Of a DNA stretch of 64,000 nt, positions 1 through 9,235 are shown piece by piece. The stretch covers positions 2,046,001 through 2,110,000 of the forward strand of contig NZ_CP019799.1 of the NCBI RefSeq assembly GCF_002007605.1, read 5' to 3'. This stretch comes from Cellvibrio sp. PSBB023 (GTDB lineage: Bacteria; Pseudomonadota; Gammaproteobacteria; Pseudomonadales; Cellvibrionaceae). The notes beneath the pieces were generated by a model. The model was not told the DNA's origin, did not search any database, and worked only from the letters and a program-made list of their open reading frames with translations. A program made the translations under genes and the position numbers. Positions within the stretch are counted from its first letter, which is position 1. The number at the start of each line of letters is the position of its first letter.

Positions 1-1233
1 TGGGATCCCGGCAGGATCCACATGTAAATGATCAGCAATCATCTGGCGCTGATCTGGAATAATCGCATGCTGGATTTTTGCCGCTTTTTCTTCATTGGTT
101 GTTTCCTCAGGAGCCATCATTCCTTCATCACGGCGCCCACGCATGCCAATGGTATAAATATTTTCATAGCTGGCCGATTCTTTTACACGATTCTCCCAGA
201 ACTTATAAATACGCTCGCGATTGTTCCAGTAATCGTATGGGCCGTGAACAGCTTCGTCGTATTCATGGCTATTTGTCAGCATAGGCTCGTGATGGGAAGT
301 ACTGATAACAATCGCATAGTTATCTGCAACGATTTTATTCTCGGGAATCTCATAGAAAGGTGTACTCTTCACCGGAAATTCATGCATCGCTGGCCAAATG
401 ACATTGCCATGGAGGCGCAGTAGTAACTCAAATATGGTGGCGTAGGTTTTGGAACCAATATTTCCGACTTCTGGCTCAAATGTGTTTGCAGCCCAGGGCT
501 GTATGCCCCAATCCTCATCGTTAATAAAAATTCCGCGATATTTAACCCCGGGTGATTGCTGGGTATGGCTGCCAGCAATATAGAGCGCGTCTTTTTTCGC
601 AACAGGTACATCACCCCAAAAATGCCAAGGGGAGATGCCTATGGATTCAGATAAACCAAACACACCAAAAGCGGTTCCGCGTCGATCACTGCCGACGATG
701 ATGAGACCTTGTTCTACATCGGGCAGAGGGTTACTTACCACAGCGGCAACATAGGCCTCCCATTTACCTCGAATGGCAGACACATCAATCTTGCCGGCTT
801 TAACCAAATCATCAATCAGTGAACTCTGACCGAGAGTTCCAATCAAAATAGCGCGAGGTACGTGCGGTGTTCCCGTGCTTACCTCAGGTAGGAGACCTGT
901 CACACGCTGAATATCATCGCGCAATGCCTCTGCGGCAAGCTGTACAACTTTGGCGTCCTCCATACTGTAATAAATAGCGGCAACATGGCTTTCAGCAGCA
1001 AGTATCATGGCCTCGTCTATTGGCGATTCTGATACAGGCATAAACGGTGGTGCGAAATAATTTGGTTGACTGGAAATTGCCGGATTCATTCCGTCGTAGG
1101 GCTTCCATACGCTGCCCATACTGCGTGGAGGCTCTACGTCATCCCGCCCAATTGTTGTCAGAACCAATACTGCCGCCACAACAACCAGCACAGAAACTAC
1201 CATGATCTTTCTTATTGGATAACTCATACGCAT
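1..1233 (-). CDS. GH115 xylan alpha-1,2-glucuronidase, N-terminal part (runs off the left edge)
   Basis: The frame is open from an ATG at 1233 to base 1, giving 411 residues. GH115 enzymes usually have 850-1000 residues, so about half is missing. Residues 11-27 are a hydrophobic signal or signal-anchor segment. The GH115-type block YRGIFINDEDW is at about 232-242, RLHGNVIWPAMHEF at 273-286, and a GMRGRRDEGM motif follows near 370. The family removes (4-O-methyl)glucuronic acid from glucuronoxylan, here presumably in the periplasm or at the cell surface. The start follows a weak GGGA ribosome site; an ATG two codons in is possible. A perfect palindrome lies 15 bp upstream. The family call comes from remembered motifs and is strong; exact substrate is inferred. 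Confidence 0.85.
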   Translation of the reverse strand, partial: MRMSYPIRKIMVVSVLVVVAAVLVLTTIGRDDVEPPRSMGSVWKPYDGMNPAISSQPNYFAPPFMPVSESPIDEAMILAAESHVAAIYYSMEDAKVVQLAAEALRDDIQRVTGLLPEVSTGTPHVPRAILIGTLGQSSLIDDLVKAGKIDVSAIRGKWEAYVAAVVSNPLPDVEQGLIIVGSDRRGTAFGVFGLSESIGISPWHFWGDVPVAKKDALYIAGSHTQQSPGVKYRGIFINDEDWGIQPWAANTFEPEVGNIGSKTYATIFELLLRLHGNVIWPAMHEFPVKSTPFYEIPENKIVADNYAIVISTSHHEPMLTNSHEYDEAVHGPYDYWNNRERIYKFWENRVKESASYENIYTIGMRGRRDEGMMAPEETTNEEKAAKIQHAIIPDQRQMIADHLHVDPAGIP

Positions 1234-1247
1234 CAATTCCCAACTAT

Positions 1248-1259
1248 CTTGTATACAAG
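1248..1259. promoter_or_regulatory. Palindromic operator CTTGTATACAAG before the GH115 gene
   Basis: A perfect 12-bp palindrome sits 15 bp upstream of the GH115 start. A central GTATAC flanked by TTG/CAA resembles operators of GntR-family (FCD subgroup) sugar-acid regulators. Binding by such a protein is inferred. Confidence 0.45.
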
Positions 1260-1400
1260 TATTTCAGACAATCTAGATTAGGGCTTGATAGTGCAGAAAT
1301 CAACTCCAGAGAACCTCTGCTTGGCAATACTCAAGAAAGAAGCCATATCGGCAAGTCAACACAACGAATTAAAAACACATTTTCCTTTACATTCAATGAG

Positions 1401-1428
1401 TTATATTGTTCACTTTTAAACAATATAA
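1401..1428. promoter_or_regulatory. Inverted repeat with 10-bp arms between the GH115 and mscS-type genes
   Basis: TTATATTGTT at 1401-1410 and AACAATATAA at 1419-1428 are perfect inverted arms with an 8-nt spacer. It lies in the divergent promoter region, 88 bp before the channel gene. It is AT-rich with no T-run, so it looks more like an operator than a terminator. Its function is unknown. Confidence 0.35.
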
Positions 1429-1515
1429 ACGCAACTGAACTTTTTGGAGACATTTACACCCAAGCCTCACGCGGTTTAAGGCCGCCACAATGATAGACAG
1501 GAGAATGACTGCCTT

Positions 1516-2796
1516 ATGAAAGAACTTATGCAAAACCTGCTGACGCAGCTTGGTATGGGCGATAACGACTATATTTACGCATCAGCGGTGATAATACTGA
1601 TTGTGCTGATATCACTTATTATCCACTGGCTATTTCACAAGGTTGTGATGGGGTTTTTACGGAAAAACGCCAACAACTCCGAGCAGCAATGGAAGCATTC
1701 ACTGTATAAAAATAAACTGTTTCCTCGTATCGCGTTAACCTTGCAAGGCATTATTATTTTTGTGCAAGCGCGACTCTGGCTGAATGCCGATGATAACGCG
1801 TTACCTGTTATTGAAGTGATAACCCACTTATGGATTTTGTTGTATGGTTTGTTGTCAGTGTACTCGTTGCTGGATACGCTGGAGGACATTTCCAATAATA
1901 GCCCAACCGGCAAGCGCCTTCCCTTACGCGGTATTTTTCAAAGCATTAAATTAATTGGCGCTACGGTTGCTATTATTTTTGCGATTGCGTTATTGATTGG
2001 TAAATCCCCCGTTATTTTATTTAGTGGTTTGGGGGCCATGACGGCAATTTTATTATTGGTCTTTAAAGATCCAATTCTTGGTTTGGTGGCGGGCATTCAG
2101 TTGTCCGCCAATAAAATGCTGGCCGTAGGCGATTGGCTTGAAATGCCAAAATATGGCGCCGATGGCGATGTGGTTGACATTAACCTTACCACCGTAAAAA
2201 TTCGCAACTGGGATAAAACCATTACCACGGTTCCTACCTACGCATTGATTTCTGATTCATTTAAAAACTGGCGCGGCATGACCGAATCCGGCGGACGCCG
2301 TATTAAGCGCGCCATTAATATTGATACTACCAGTGTTCATTTCCTGACAGACGCCGATATTAATCGCCTGCGGAAAGCGCAATTATTGAGTAGTTATATT
2401 GAAAACAAGTTAACCGAAATTGCTGCCTACAATGCCGAACACAAAGTGGATGCCAGTTCCGCCGCCAATGGCCGCCGCCTGACAAACCTTGGCACGCTGC
2501 GCGCCTACCTTGAAGCCTATTTAAAAGCGAGCCCGCACATCCACAAGGAAATGACCTGTATGGTGCGCCAGTTGCATCCGGGGGCAGAAGGTATCCCACT
2601 GGAGATTTATGCGTTTACCAATACCACCGCGTGGGCAGCTTATGAAAATATCCAGGCCGATATTTTTGACCATATTTTTGCGGTGTTGCCTGAATTTGGT
2701 TTGCGGGTGTATCAGTCACCAACCGGTTATGACATGCAACAACTCGGCAGCACACTTAACAACCCACGCGTAACTGCCGAGTCACCAACATCATAA
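1516..2796 (+). CDS. ybdG: MscS-family mechanosensitive channel, YbdG type
   Basis: A 426-residue inner-membrane channel, close to the 415 residues of E. coli YbdG (MscM). Several membrane helices occupy about residues 20-190. They are followed by the MscS pore-helix and beta-domain region (LLVFKDPILGLVAGIQLSAN near 180-200, then KIRNWDKTITTVPTYALI). YbdG-type channels open at moderate membrane tension and release solutes during hypo-osmotic shock. The ATG follows an AGGAGA sequence. The gene is convergent with the di-haem cytochrome gene, and the two stop codons overlap within 6 bp. Family assignment is confident; gating properties are not visible. Confidence 0.9.
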   Translation: MKELMQNLLTQLGMGDNDYIYASAVIILIVLISLIIHWLFHKVVMGFLRKNANNSEQQWKHSLYKNKLFPRIALTLQGIIIFVQARLWLNADDNALPVIEVITHLWILLYGLLSVYSLLDTLEDISNNSPTGKRLPLRGIFQSIKLIGATVAIIFAIALLIGKSPVILFSGLGAMTAILLLVFKDPILGLVAGIQLSANKMLAVGDWLEMPKYGADGDVVDINLTTVKIRNWDKTITTVPTYALISDSFKNWRGMTESGGRRIKRAINIDTTSVHFLTDADINRLRKAQLLSSYIENKLTEIAAYNAEHKVDASSAANGRRLTNLGTLRAYLEAYLKASPHIHKEMTCMVRQLHPGAEGIPLEIYAFTNTTAWAAYENIQADIFDHIFAVLPEFGLRVYQSPTGYDMQQLGSTLNNPRVTAESPTS

Positions 2797-4500
2797 ACTT
2801 TTAATATATTCCACCAGCGCCCAACGCTCTTCGTCGCTCAATGCTGTGCCATATTCATGGCCAGTATTGGCGTTGCCGGGGAGCCGTGTATCAAACAAAC
2901 TGGTATTGGGCGCTGCGCTGGATAGGCTTCCTACTTTTTGAGTATCCAACTCAATATTCCCCACATAAAACTGCTGTGGTCGCTGTGCTGCAGGCAATAA
3001 TAAATCGTAAATGGTAGGCACCGAGCCATTATGCAAATAAGGGGATGATGCCCAAATGCCGTTAATAGAACGCGCCTTGTAGCTATCCACTGTGGGCACA
3101 GCAGCAGAATGGTTGTCCTGATATTCACTGACAATTGCTTTGAGAGTCTGCCAGGGGCTATTTAATAATGCTCCCATCGCCGCATGTTTTACCAATTCAA
3201 GTGAGCCAGCATCTGCCGCGAATTTTTTTCCAATCAGCACCATACTGCGCTCACCTTCCAGAATACCGGTTTTCACTTTGCGCTGACTGAAATTGCTCGC
3301 CATTAATGGATCGGTTCCCACTTCAGCTACGGGCGTTAGTACGGCATTGAGCTTACGTTTTTTATCTGTTGTATCCACATGGGTATGACACTCTACACAA
3401 TGCTGATCGTAGAGTGCTTTGCCCGCTGCCAATTTTCCTGCATCTAAAGGGCCTACTATGTCCTGCGGCCAGGGCGGCGCGGTCAGTTGATAAAACGCAT
3501 TTTGAATATCAGCCAAGTGATGAATGCGAATAGACGATGAATAGGTTAAATGCTCTTTTTTGATACTGATCGTGCCGTAAACCGCAAGCGCAGTAATCGC
3601 ATTTTGAAACAGCGGCCCGGGTTCTTTATTCGGTGCTGAAGCATTCCATTGCACCAGATCCAAATGAGAGGCATCCCAGAGTACGGGGTAACTGGTGGGC
3701 GCATTCGGCGAATAAATATTTTCCGGCATATTCAATGCTTCAACGGCAATTGCATTAAAAATTTGCCCAAATGCATCCAGTCGCCCATAGCCATAAGGCA
3801 CATCGGTCTTGTTAATCGCTAAGCGCTGTTGCAATTGCGCTAATCGTTCTTGCAACAACACCTGCAGTGATTGGGTCGTTAACGAAGGCGTTGTACTGTT
3901 TGTGGAAATAATGCCACCGGCAGATTGCGCGGTATGCACACGCGTATAAAAACGCGCAAATTTTTCAGTATCGGCAAGTGTTGCAGACAGTGCAGCAACC
4001 AGTGCAAATTCAAAACCACTGAAATCAATTAGCGCTTGCCCACCATCAATTTGAATACGCTGGCCATTGACCATGACTTGTCCTGTATGGCACGCCGCAC
4101 AGGTCATACCGACATAATCGCCCTGGTGCTTATCGGTATCGCGCACTATGCCAATGGGCAGGCCATCCGGGTTGTACTCATCAGCAGGTGCGCTGATAAA
4201 ACCCAGGGCCGCCATATGTGCGGAATCGCGAAATAATGTGGTGTTATCGGCTTGTTCCAGCGCGAGAAACCAATCGTAGGGAATAATGCGGGAACCAAAA
4301 GAAGTGAAGGATATTTTCTGGCGGGTTTGGTGATCCCAGCCTTGGGGTAAATAATGCATATGCTGTCGCTCTGGCGACACATTATGTGTCTGTGCGGCAC
4401 TGGCACATGTCACCAGCAGCAGGGTTCCAAACCCCATACCGCGCCATAGTTTATTTGCACCAATCAGAGTTGTTTTGTTTTTTTTACTGTGTTTTTTCAT
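2791..4500 (-). CDS. Secreted di-haem c-type cytochrome, RoxA-like / MauG-peroxidase superfamily
   Basis: 569 residues with an N-terminal signal peptide (basic start, hydrophobic 23-34, cleavage near SAA-QT). Two haem-attachment motifs are present: CAACH at 134-138 and CVECH at 368-372. The C-terminal block GIWASSPYLHNGSVPTIYDL (about 475-495) is typical of RoxA-like proteins and the cytochrome-c-peroxidase/MauG group. RoxA of Xanthomonas is a rubber oxygenase that cleaves poly(cis-1,4-isoprene), but many relatives have no known substrate, so only a periplasmic or extracellular redox role is supported. The gene stands alone. Its upstream region carries a short period-15 repeat. Confidence 0.75.
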   Translation of the reverse strand: MKKHSKKNKTTLIGANKLWRGMGFGTLLLVTCASAAQTHNVSPERQHMHYLPQGWDHQTRQKISFTSFGSRIIPYDWFLALEQADNTTLFRDSAHMAALGFISAPADEYNPDGLPIGIVRDTDKHQGDYVGMTCAACHTGQVMVNGQRIQIDGGQALIDFSGFEFALVAALSATLADTEKFARFYTRVHTAQSAGGIISTNSTTPSLTTQSLQVLLQERLAQLQQRLAINKTDVPYGYGRLDAFGQIFNAIAVEALNMPENIYSPNAPTSYPVLWDASHLDLVQWNASAPNKEPGPLFQNAITALAVYGTISIKKEHLTYSSSIRIHHLADIQNAFYQLTAPPWPQDIVGPLDAGKLAAGKALYDQHCVECHTHVDTTDKKRKLNAVLTPVAEVGTDPLMASNFSQRKVKTGILEGERSMVLIGKKFAADAGSLELVKHAAMGALLNSPWQTLKAIVSEYQDNHSAAVPTVDSYKARSINGIWASSPYLHNGSVPTIYDLLLPAAQRPQQFYVGNIELDTQKVGSLSSAAPNTSLFDTRLPGNANTGHEYGTALSDEERWALVEYIKSL

Positions 4501-4683
4501 GCTGCATCCTCAACATTTTTATTACTACTCCACACCTGAAGTAGTAGCACACTTTAAAAAAACGATTCCCTCCACTGTTAATGCCTTACCAGTCTCCTTC
4601 TATTACATCGGATAACCGTGATTACAGCCATGAATTACGATTACCCGATGTTTGATAATTTGCCAAGCCATTCACTAACCATA

Positions 4684-4740
4684 GATCAATTAACAGCAGA
4701 TCAACTGACTCTATATCAACTAATCATGCATTGATTAACT
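4684..4740. repeat. Imperfect tandem repeat, period 15, upstream of the RoxA-like gene
   Basis: Three copies beginning GATCAATTAAC, GATCAACTGAC and TATCAACTAAT start at 4684, 4699 and 4714, exactly 15 bp apart. They run into an inverted pair TAATCA/TGATTA (4721-4737). The region lies about 185-240 bp upstream of the cytochrome start and just past the 3' end of the HerA-like gene. It may be a multi-site operator or degenerate sequence. Confidence 0.35.
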
Positions 4741-4760
4741 GTGCAGTAAACAACAGTACC

Positions 4761-6302
4761 TTAACGTCGCCCTCCCAATAGCGAACCGAGAATACCGCGC
4801 ACAATCTGTCGGCCAAGGTTACTACCAATAGCACGCGCCGCACTTTTCGCCAAGGCTTCTGCGGCGGATTCACGTCGGTTACTGGCGCGCTGCGCTTGCT
4901 GTTGCGCTTTTTCCTGCTCGCGCTGCCAGCGTTCTTGCTGTTTCTGCTGCTCTTTGGCAAGGCGTTCTTGCTCGATGCGCTGTTGCGTCTGTAATTTTTC
5001 TTGCTGCGTCACCTGTGCTTGCTGATTTACGCGCTGCTTTAAAATTTCATAGGCAGATTCACGGTCAATCACTTGATTGTAAATCGCTTTGTAGGGCGAT
5101 CGCGCCATGACTTCAGCGCGCTCTTCCGGTGTTAGTGGGCCAATACGCGATGCCGGTGGTGCAACCATCACCCGCTCAACGGGTGTGGGCGAGCCTTTTT
5201 CATCCAATACCGATACCAAGGCCTCACCTATACCCAATTCAGTAATCACCGCTTCTGTAGAAAAAGCCGGATTAGGGCGAAAGGTTTGCGCCGCAATTTT
5301 TACCGCTTGTTGGTCTTTGGGGGTATAAGCGCGCAGTGCATGCTGGATGCGATTGCCCAACTGCCCCAAGACGCTGTCGGGAATGTCGGCCGGACTTTGG
5401 GAGATGAAATAAATTCCCACACCTTTGGAGCGAATCAACCGAACCACCTGTTCAATTTTATCCACTAATAATTTTGGTGCACCGTTAAATAATAAATGCG
5501 CCTCATCAAAGAAAAACACCAACTTGGGTTTATCGGCATCGCCTTGCTCCGGTAAGTTTTCAAACAACTCCGAAATTAACCACAGCAAAAAAATGGCATA
5601 GAGTTTTGGCTGATTCACTAATTTGGTGGCATCCAGAATATTAATCACACCAGTGCCTTCCAGTGTTACCTGCATGAGATGGTTTAAATCCAGAGCAGGC
5701 TCACCAAAGAAATGATCAGCACCTTCCTGTTCCAACATCATCAACCTGCGCTGAATAGCGGCAATACTGGCTTCACTCAAACCACCGTATTCGTCTTCCA
5801 GGTTCTTGCGTTCGTCCTTCATCCAATTCAACATGGCTTGCAGGTCTTTTAAATCCAACAGCAACATGCCCTGGTCGTCGGCAATTTTAAAGGCTGCATA
5901 AAGCACGCCAGTTTGGGTTTCATTCAAATCAAAAAAATTGGCGAGCAGCAATGGGCCAAAATCGGAAATAGTAGCGCGTACCGGGTGCCCTTGCTGCGCA
6001 TATAAATCCCAAAACACGCAGGGAAATAATCGCTGCTGATAATCGCTAATGCCCATGAGCTGTACACGCTCATCTACTTTAGGGTGAGGTTTTCCCGCTT
6101 TGGCAAGGCCAGACAGGTCACCTTTAATATCCGCCATAAAAACCGGTACGCCTGCTTTGGCAAAACCTTCGGCCAACACCTGCAAGCTCACTGTTTTACC
6201 CGTACCGGTTGCACCGGCAATTAACCCGTGACGATTTGCCATGCGCAAATTTAAATGGACTGACTGGGTGCCATTGCCACCAATAAGATAGTGTTGAGTC
6301 AT
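4761..6302 (-). CDS. yjgR: HerA-like ATPase/helicase (DUF853, YjgR family)
   Basis: 513 residues, matching YjgR (about 500). Walker A GATGTGKT is at residues 30-37, and a Walker B strand ending [10 protein letters not shown] is near 265. An arginine-finger region follows ([20 protein letters not shown]). Residues 415-495 form a Q/E/R-rich coiled coil, and the C-terminus is a glycine-rich tail. These proteins belong to the HerA-FtsK superfamily; no physiological role is established for this branch. The start has GGAG 5 nt upstream. The exonuclease gene lies 30 bp upstream on the same strand, so the pair is probably an operon, consistent with but not proving a DNA-processing role. Confidence 0.88.
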   Translation of the reverse strand: MTQHYLIGGNGTQSVHLNLRMANRHGLIAGATGTGKTVSLQVLAEGFAKAGVPVFMADIKGDLSGLAKAGKPHPKVDERVQLMGISDYQQRLFPCVFWDLYAQQGHPVRATISDFGPLLLANFFDLNETQTGVLYAAFKIADDQGMLLLDLKDLQAMLNWMKDERKNLEDEYGGLSEASIAAIQRRLMMLEQEGADHFFGEPALDLNHLMQVTLEGTGVINILDATKLVNQPKLYAIFLLWLISELFENLPEQGDADKPKLVFFFDEAHLLFNGAPKLLVDKIEQVVRLIRSKGVGIYFISQSPADIPDSVLGQLGNRIQHALRAYTPKDQQAVKIAAQTFRPNPAFSTEAVITELGIGEALVSVLDEKGSPTPVERVMVAPPASRIGPLTPEERAEVMARSPYKAIYNQVIDRESAYEILKQRVNQQAQVTQQEKLQTQQRIEQERLAKEQQKQQERWQREQEKAQQQAQRASNRRESAAEALAKSAARAIGSNLGRQIVRGILGSLLGGRR

Positions 6303-6332
6303 AAGCTCTCCATAACAATAAGCAAAATAATT

Positions 6333-6968
6333 TTACCGCTGCTGCGCATAAAGTTTGCGCAATTGGTGTTTGGGTGTTTTGGTTAATTGATGCATAAATC
6401 CGAAGGATAATTGCGTAAATCCCTGTTGCGCACGCAGTTCATCCAGCAAGCGCAACCATAAGTGCGCAGTCACTTCAGCATCCGCCAATGCCCGGTGGTA
6501 GATGCCTTCTGTCGGTAAGTTTTTGTAGGATGCCAAGGTCGCCAACTGATGATTGGGCGCATCGTGGAAAATACGTCGCGAGGCCAATAAACTACAGGCG
6601 ATACCGCCACTGAATGTTTTTTTGATCCGTTTAAATTCTGCCCGCAGGAAACGCTCATCAAAACTGGCGTTGTGGGCAACCAGATTGCGCCCGGAAATAA
6701 ACTCGTAAAAATCAGCCATCACCTGTGCATTGCTACGCGACTCCTTCGCCATAGCGTTGGTGATACCGGTGAGATTTTCGATAAACAGTGGAATGCGAAT
6801 CCCTGGATTCATAAGCTGTTGGAAACGATCGGTGATTCTTCCGTTTTCAATCAATACCGCACCAATTTCAATGGCACGATCACCCATATCCGGCGATAGA
6901 CCGGTTGTTTCAAAGTCAAATACCACCAAACTATCGGCAGGGTAACGATGGAGTTCCAGTAGCATCAT
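6333..6968 (-). CDS. DnaQ-family (DEDDh) 3'-5' exonuclease
   Basis: 211 residues covering a single exonuclease domain. ExoI motif DFETTGLSP places the catalytic Asp and Glu at 18 and 20. ExoII is HNASFDERFL near 103. ExoIII is HRALADAEVTAHL near 158, giving the His and last Asp of DEDDh. It resembles PolC-type or DnaQ-like proofreading nucleases but has no tau-binding tail or polymerase domain, so it is probably a stand-alone nuclease in repair or RNA/DNA trimming. There are two adjacent ATG codons and no clear Shine-Dalgarno site. It probably leads a two-gene operon with the HerA-like ATPase. Confidence 0.87.
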   Translation of the reverse strand: MMLLELHRYPADSLVVFDFETTGLSPDMGDRAIEIGAVLIENGRITDRFQQLMNPGIRIPLFIENLTGITNAMAKESRSNAQVMADFYEFISGRNLVAHNASFDERFLRAEFKRIKKTFSGGIACSLLASRRIFHDAPNHQLATLASYKNLPTEGIYHRALADAEVTAHLWLRLLDELRAQQGFTQLSFGFMHQLTKTPKHQLRKLYAQQR

Positions 6969-7021
6969 GAAAGAATCCGAACATTAATACAGTAGCACTG
7001 CACCAAAAAAGACAAACAAAA

Positions 7022-7050
7022 AAGGGATGCACTCACAGAGCGCATCCCTT
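7022..7050 (-). terminator. Rho-independent terminator of minCDE
   Basis: Arms AAGGGATGC and GCATCCCTT form a 9-bp stem 34 bp past minE. On the minus strand the stem is followed by a T-rich run. Confidence 0.8.
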
Positions 7051-7083
7051 ATTAATTGCTGCGCAAATCTGGCAGCTTCACGG

Positions 7084-7341
7084 TTAATCCGGCAACGTAA
7101 TATTCAACTCCAACACAGAGCAATTGTCGGAGTTGTCGAGGTTGACCGTAACCTGGTCAGATTCGATATGAATATATTTGCGAATCACCGCAATAATTTC
7201 CTGCTGCATTTGCGGCAGGAAATCCGGTTGGTTTAAGTTGCGCTTGGTGCGCTCATGCGCCACGATAATTTGCAATCGTTCCTTTGCCACAGATGCCGAT
7301 GAGGGCGCGCGCTTCTTGCGCAGATAATCAAAAATACTCAC
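7084..7341 (-). CDS. minE: Cell-division topological specificity factor MinE
   Basis: 85 residues, normal length for MinE. The N-terminal membrane/MinD-contact segment starts [10 protein letters not shown]. The MinD-stimulating part [12 protein letters not shown] is at about 20-31, and the C-terminal dimerisation domain follows. MinE stimulates the MinD ATPase and drives pole-to-pole oscillation so that the Z-ring forms only at midcell. It begins 3 bp after minD and is followed by a terminator, so it ends the minCDE operon. Confidence 0.96.
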   Translation of the reverse strand: MSIFDYLRKKRAPSSASVAKERLQIIVAHERTKRNLNQPDFLPQMQQEIIAVIRKYIHIESDQVTVNLDNSDNCSVLELNITLPD

Positions 7342-7344
7342 GGT

Positions 7345-8154
7345 TTATACCCCCAGCAAACGCTTAAGGAAACTTTTCTTTTCAGCTTCAAGGAAACGGT
7401 GCGGAATATCTTTACCCAATAAACGATCAACAGCATCGTTATAGGCTTGTCCCGCTTGGGTTGCATCGTCAAGGATAACTGGCGCACCCTGGTTAGAGGC
7501 TTTTAATACTGCCTCTGATTCAGGAATAACACCCAGCAGTGGAATGGCCAGGATTTCTTCCACGTCATTTACACTGAGCATTTCGCCGGCTTCTACCCGC
7601 ACAGGGTTGTAGCGAGTCAACAACAAATGCTCTTTGATCGGCTCCAGATTTTGCTCGGCGCGACGGGATTTGCTCTGCAAAATACCGAGGATACGATCCG
7701 AGTCGCGCACCGAAGACACTTCCGGGTTGGTAACCACAATGGCGATATCTGCAAAATACAATGCCATCAATGCGCCCTGTTCAATACCGGCAGGTGAATC
7801 GCACACAATGAATTCAAAATCTTTGGAGAGTTCATTGATAACGACTTCTACGCCTTCGCGAGTAAGTGCATCTTTATCGCGGGTTTGCGACGCGGGCAGA
7901 ATATATAAACCTTCTGTACGCTTGTCTTTGATTAATGCCTGATTCAAGGTGGACTCACCTTTCACGACATTAACAAAGTCGTACACAACACGGCGTTCGC
8001 AGCCCATGATTAAATCGAGGTTACGCAAACCCACATCGAAATCGATAACCACGGTTTTGTGGCCGCGCATCGCCAAGCCAGTGCTGATTGCTGCGCTGGA
8101 GGTGGTTTTTCCCACTCCGCCTTTACCTGATGTAACAACGATAATTTTGGCCAA
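7345..8154 (-). CDS. minD: Septum-site determining ATPase MinD (TTG start)
   Basis: 269 residues from a TTG start at 8154; E. coli MinD has 270. The start is fixed by AAGGAG six bases upstream and by the conserved N-terminus (M/L)AKIIVVTSGKGGVGKTT with the deviant Walker A at 11-18. An in-frame ATG 69 bp further upstream would add 23 residues unlike any MinD. The C-terminal amphipathic membrane-targeting helix (KKSFLKRLLGV) is intact. MinD binds ATP and membrane, recruits MinC and is released by MinE. It is the middle gene of minC-minD-minE. Confidence 0.96.
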   Translation of the reverse strand: MAKIIVVTSGKGGVGKTTSSAAISTGLAMRGHKTVVIDFDVGLRNLDLIMGCERRVVYDFVNVVKGESTLNQALIKDKRTEGLYILPASQTRDKDALTREGVEVVINELSKDFEFIVCDSPAGIEQGALMALYFADIAIVVTNPEVSSVRDSDRILGILQSKSRRAEQNLEPIKEHLLLTRYNPVRVEAGEMLSVNDVEEILAIPLLGVIPESEAVLKASNQGAPVILDDATQAGQAYNDAVDRLLGKDIPHRFLEAEKKSFLKRLLGV

Positions 8155-8234
8155 GGGAGGCTCCTTAAATGACAAATCTGGGTAAAAAATACAAACCTGA
8201 ATAGGTAATTGATAGGCAATCAATCCCCTATCCG

Positions 8235-8993
8235 CTAATTACTCACCAGTGCTTCGACAACGACTTTTTCGCCTTTCAGCGATACCTGCACAGGCTTTTT
8301 CAATAATTCCGGGGGCAGTGAATCCTGCAGTACAAAATTGCCTGCCACCGAGACTAATTCAGCCTCCATTTGCTGGCAGAAAATACGTGCACTTTCATCG
8401 CCTTTTACCCCGGCAAGGGCGCGACCACGCAGGGTGCCGTAAACATGGATATGACCATCGGCCAACACTTCGGCGCCTTCACTGACTTGCGCCAGTACAA
8501 TAAGGTCTGCGCCTTCTGCGTAAATTTGCTGGCCTGAACGCACCGGACGTGTGATCACTTTGCTTTGACGTTGCACCAATCGCTCTTCAATAACGGTTTC
8601 TACAACCGTTTCCACAACGCGCTCGATAACCGTTTCTACCGAGGTCGCCGTTTCCTGTTTAGGAAGCTTGAGTGCACGTTCGCTAGGGGTTGGCAGTATG
8701 GCCAAGCCCGTCTTGTTAACTGCCGCTAACAATACCTCAGGTACGCCGCTAAAACCTAGTGGTTGTAAATCCAGTTCGCGGCAAATCGTCAGCAAATCCG
8801 CTATTTTTTTCAGGCTTTCAGGGTTTTCAAGGCGATCCAGATTGATCAATACCGGAGAGTTCACAAAGAACTGGGGCGCCTGGGTGATTTTCTCTTTCAG
8901 TTCGTCCACCAAACTCTTGGGTTCGTAGCGAATAATCGCCAATACCACCACGGTAATGGCACTACCTTTTAGCTGGAAATTCACATCGATCAT
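8235..8993 (-). CDS. minC: Septum-site determining protein MinC
   Basis: About 252 residues from the ATG at 8993. The N-terminal FtsZ-inhibitory domain begins with VNFQLKGSAI. A linker at roughly 110-150 is rich in repeated VETV units. The C-terminal beta-helical MinD-binding domain contains RSGQQIYAEGADLIVLAQV and HIHVYGTLRGRALAG. MinC blocks Z-ring formation away from midcell. An in-frame ATG at 9062 would add 23 residues; neither start has a strong ribosome site, and 8993 is preferred because homologues begin just before the QLKG segment. minD follows after 80 bp. Confidence 0.92.
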   Translation of the reverse strand: MIDVNFQLKGSAITVVVLAIIRYEPKSLVDELKEKITQAPQFFVNSPVLINLDRLENPESLKKIADLLTICRELDLQPLGFSGVPEVLLAAVNKTGLAILPTPSERALKLPKQETATSVETVIERVVETVVETVIEERLVQRQSKVITRPVRSGQQIYAEGADLIVLAQVSEGAEVLADGHIHVYGTLRGRALAGVKGDESARIFCQQMEAELVSVAGNFVLQDSLPPELLKKPVQVSLKGEKVVVEALVSN

Positions 8994-9235
8994 GCGTGGC
9001 TCTCGGGTCTGGGGGCGGTGCTGCAGTTTGCATTGCAGAGGTGCGCCATTATCGGGGCGCATGTTGATTAGTCAAGCAAGATACGTAGCCAATAAAGCAC
9101 AATCCAATCGCCGTGCTACCTGCTTGATAGTTCAGCCAGCGTTAAGCCCCACGCGCCTATAAATGAACCATGAGCGCCAATCCGCCCTCCAAGGGGCGAC
9201 TATTGTGAAAATGCGTGATAACAGTGAGAACCACC

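Noticed and set aside
1-1230. Several short plus-strand open frames in the first 1.2 kb
   Set aside because: They are shadows of the GH115 gene on the minus strand, which is open across the whole stretch and carries family motifs.
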